A stretch of DNA of 64,000 nucleotides, taken from Demequina globuliformis (GTDB lineage Bacteria; Actinomycetota; Actinomycetes; Actinomycetales; Demequinaceae). The position numbers and the translations under genes are program-made. The stretch lies in NCBI RefSeq assembly GCF_000975155.1, contig NZ_BBRG01000001.1, positions 62,001-126,000 on the forward strand, in the 5' to 3' direction. Under the pieces are notes generated by a model. That model searched no databases. It was not told the origin of the DNA and saw only the letters and a list, made by a program, of their open reading frames with translations. This document shows positions 62,117 to 64,000 of this stretch, one piece after another. Every line of letters begins with the position of its first letter. The first letter of the stretch is position 1.

Positions 62117-64000
62117 CTACTGCCCCGCCGCACGTGCGGCCTCGTCTAGTCGCTCGAGTGCCCCCACGACAACTGCCCTATCCGTCGTGCCCCACAGCGC
62201 GGGCATTGACCGGGCGAGGAAGCCGCCGTAACGCGCGTGCTTCAACCGCGAGTCCAGCACAGCGACCACCCCCCGGTCTGCGTGGGTGCGGATCAGGCGG
62301 CCTGCGCCTTGAGCCATCAGCAGCGCCGCATGCGTCGCAGACACGGCCATGAATCCGTTGCCGCCGCGTTGTGCGACCGCCTCAGTGCGGGCTTGAGCGA
62401 TGGGCTCGTCCGGCCGCGGGAACGGAATGCGGTCGATGATGACGAGTGTGGCGGACGGTCCCGGCACGTCGATTCCCTGCCACAGCGACGTTGACCCAAA
62501 CAGACATGCGCGCGGATCCGCCTTGAATTGCTCGACGAGCGTGGGCAGTTGATCGTCAAGTTGGTAGAGAACGGGCAGATCCAAGCGTTCACGCATTGCC
62601 TCGGCAGCCGCCTGGCCTGCCCGGTGCGACGAGAACAAGCCCAGCGTGCGGCCGCCCGCGGCCCGAATGAGAGTCTCCATCTCATCCAGCGCCTCATCGG
62701 TAATCCCGCCTGCGCCTGGCTTGGGGAGGTGCGCCGCCACGTACAGGATCCCCTGCTTGTCGTAGTCGAATGGGCTGCCCGCGTCGAGGGTCATCGGCTC
62801 GGACACGCCCAGGTGAGCGCTGATGGCGCGGAAGTCGCCGCCCAAGGCAAGAGTCGCGGAGGTGAAGACCGCGGACTTCTCCTCGATCAGCCGCGTACGG
62901 ATGAGTCCCGCGACGTCGAGTGGCGCAGCCACGATGCGCACGGCCTGCCGCGAGTCGTACTCACCGTCGGGTGGAGCAAGCCAGATGACATAGCGCCCGT
63001 GTTCGCCCTGCAGCTCTTCACAGACGTCGTGTATCTCCTGCAGTGCCGCGCTCGCCATCTTGGCAGTGGCTGAGCCAGCGTCTGGCCCGCTCTGTTGGGT
63101 TTTTTGCACGGCGCTCAGCAACGCACGCGCGGCACCCCGCACAGCCTCGATAGCCTCCGCGAGCTCCTCGCCTAGCCCCGAGCGCAATCGCGTGGGCTCA
63201 TGTTCGCCCAAGGCAGCGTCCAACCGGCGCGCAGCGCGGTCAAGGTCGTCGGTGGTGTGCCCCGCCCTCCTGGCAGCGCGTGCCGCCCTGTCCACGCGCA
63301 GCACAGTGATCTCGTGGGTCGCGGCGGACGTGATTCGCGACACGAGTTCGTGCGCCTCGTCCACGACCAGCGCGTCGTGGTCGCCCAGGAGGTCATGGGA
63401 TGCGGCCTGCACGCCCAAGACGGCATGGTTGGTCACCACGATCTTCGCCTGCGCGGCCTCGTCCCTGACCTTTTGGGAGAAGCACTCCTTGATCATCGGG
63501 CATTTCGATTCCAGGCATTCGCGTCCCGACACCGACACCTGGGCCCAGGCACGATGGGAGACGCCAGGGATCAGGTCATCGCGATCACCAGTGTCCGTCT
63601 CGTCGGCCCACTGGTGCAGGCGCGCAACCTCTTCGCCGAGCGCGCTCGTAGGGCCCGCGGAGATAGGCAACATGTCGTCATCGGGTTCGCCGTAACCGCC
63701 AGCGAGTTTATGGACGCACAGATAGTTCGCGCGTCCCTTGAATAGCGCCGCAGCCGGGCGCGTGCCGAGTTCCGGTTCGAGCGCGTCGAGGACCAGTGGC
63801 AAGTCCTTGGTAAAGACCTGACGTTGGAGCGCAAGGGTCGCGGTGGACACGACCACGCGCGATCCTTCGCGCGCCGCGTGTGCCACGGCAGGCACCAAGT
63901 ACCCCAGTGACTTACCGGTACCGGTACCGGCCTGGACAAGCACGTGTTGCTGAGACTGCAGAGCCTCGTCGACGACCTCGGTCATCTGGGTCTGGCCCTC
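62117..64000 (-). CDS. dinG: ATP-dependent helicase DinG-like, 5' end outside window
   Basis: At least 627 residues. Walker A VLVQAGTGTGKSLGYLVPAV, iron-sulfur Cys in NYLCVHKL, GRECLESKCPMIKECF, DEAH-box VVDEAHELVSR and late motifs GSTSLWQGIDVPG and QGAGRLIRT. XPD/DinG family 5'-3' helicase. The N-terminal ~30 residues, with the EGQTQM/Q-motif, run past the right edge. LexA control cannot be judged because the promoter is absent. Confidence 0.93.
   Translation of the reverse strand, partial: EGQTQMTEVVDEALQSQQHVLVQAGTGTGKSLGYLVPAVAHAAREGSRVVVSTATLALQRQVFTKDLPLVLDALEPELGTRPAAALFKGRANYLCVHKLAGGYGEPDDDMLPISAGPTSALGEEVARLHQWADETDTGDRDDLIPGVSHRAWAQVSVSGRECLESKCPMIKECFSQKVRDEAAQAKIVVTNHAVLGVQAASHDLLGDHDALVVDEAHELVSRITSAATHEITVLRVDRAARAARRAGHTTDDLDRAARRLDAALGEHEPTRLRSGLGEELAEAIEAVRGAARALLSAVQKTQQSGPDAGSATAKMASAALQEIHDVCEELQGEHGRYVIWLAPPDGEYDSRQAVRIVAAPLDVAGLIRTRLIEEKSAVFTSATLALGGDFRAISAHLGVSEPMTLDAGSPFDYDKQGILYVAAHLPKPGAGGITDEALDEMETLIRAAGGRTLGLFSSHRAGQAAAEAMRERLDLPVLYQLDDQLPTLVEQFKADPRACLFGSTSLWQGIDVPGPSATLVIIDRIPFPRPDEPIAQARTEAVAQRGGNGFMAVSATHAALLMAQGAGRLIRTHADRGVVAVLDSRLKHARYGGFLARSMPALWGTTDRAVVVGALERLDEAARAAGQ

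Overview
The window comes from a high-GC actinobacterium. Supporting marks are the complete mraZ-to-divIVA division cluster with DivIVA, SepF and YggT downstream of ftsZ, the dual-function PriA in place of HisA, DUF3040, PAC2 and HelR proteins, and a LysM gene divergent from lexA across SOS boxes. The overall look (no mycolic-acid genes, a TgpA/MoxR/DUF58 block, a RecQ fused to a phosphoribosyltransferase-like tail) suggests a Micrococcales member, possibly near Cellulomonas or Demequina. That placement is inference. I saw no tRNA, rRNA, CRISPR array, transposase or phage gene, and no stretch above 300 bases lacks a gene.

Layout. 1-1200: rplT (partial), rpmI and infC on the minus strand, with an elaborate infC leader. 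1270-3210: a three-gene plus-strand operon (DUF1844, membrane coiled-coil protein, lipoprotein trypsin-like protease). 3220-13376: a broken histidine cluster on the minus strand (hisD, hisC, hisB, hypothetical gene, hisH, priA, SseB), interrupted by plus-strand genes (ArsR/CDF metal pair, coiled-coil membrane protein, RecQ). 13400-15830: an accessory pocket with an orphan HsdR_N-type gene of lower GC and an SDR dehydrogenase, bounded by inverted copies of a dispersed repeat. 15834-24808: dnaE, hrpA and an alpha/beta hydrolase. 24795-46056, minus strand: the dcw cluster and its tail (mraZ rsmH ftsL ftsI murE murF mraY murD ftsW murG murC ftsQ | ftsZ pgeF sepF yggT divIVA, then a DksA/TraR-type gene, lspA, rluD, GNAT). 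A DUF1648 gene is wedged on the opposite strand between ftsQ and ftsZ. 46291-50745: moxR, DUF58 and transglutaminase. 50832-56681: DUF3040, a methyltransferase-like gene, cspA, PAC2, helR and a matrixin-type protease. 56828-64000: serA, a DEAD-box helicase, nrdR, the LysM gene, lexA, a small hypothetical gene and dinG (partial).

How the genes work together. The minus-strand dcw genes are joined by overlaps of 1-8 bases and make, flip and polymerise lipid II at the divisome. ftsZ has its own promoter. The lexA region ties DNA damage to a LysM cell-wall protein. The infC leader carries a short ORF with tandem Trp codons, a terminator hairpin and an AUC start codon.

The most unusual observations are: (1) the infC leader; (2) a three-copy dispersed repeat with conserved arms around an 18-base variable core, one copy in frame inside hrpA and two flanking the accessory pocket; (3) a DEAD-box helicase whose Q-motif can only be reached from an AUA (or other non-standard) start, apparently from a one-base change in an ATGA junction; (4) recurrent -10 boxes 6-7 bases before start codons, implying many leaderless mRNAs.
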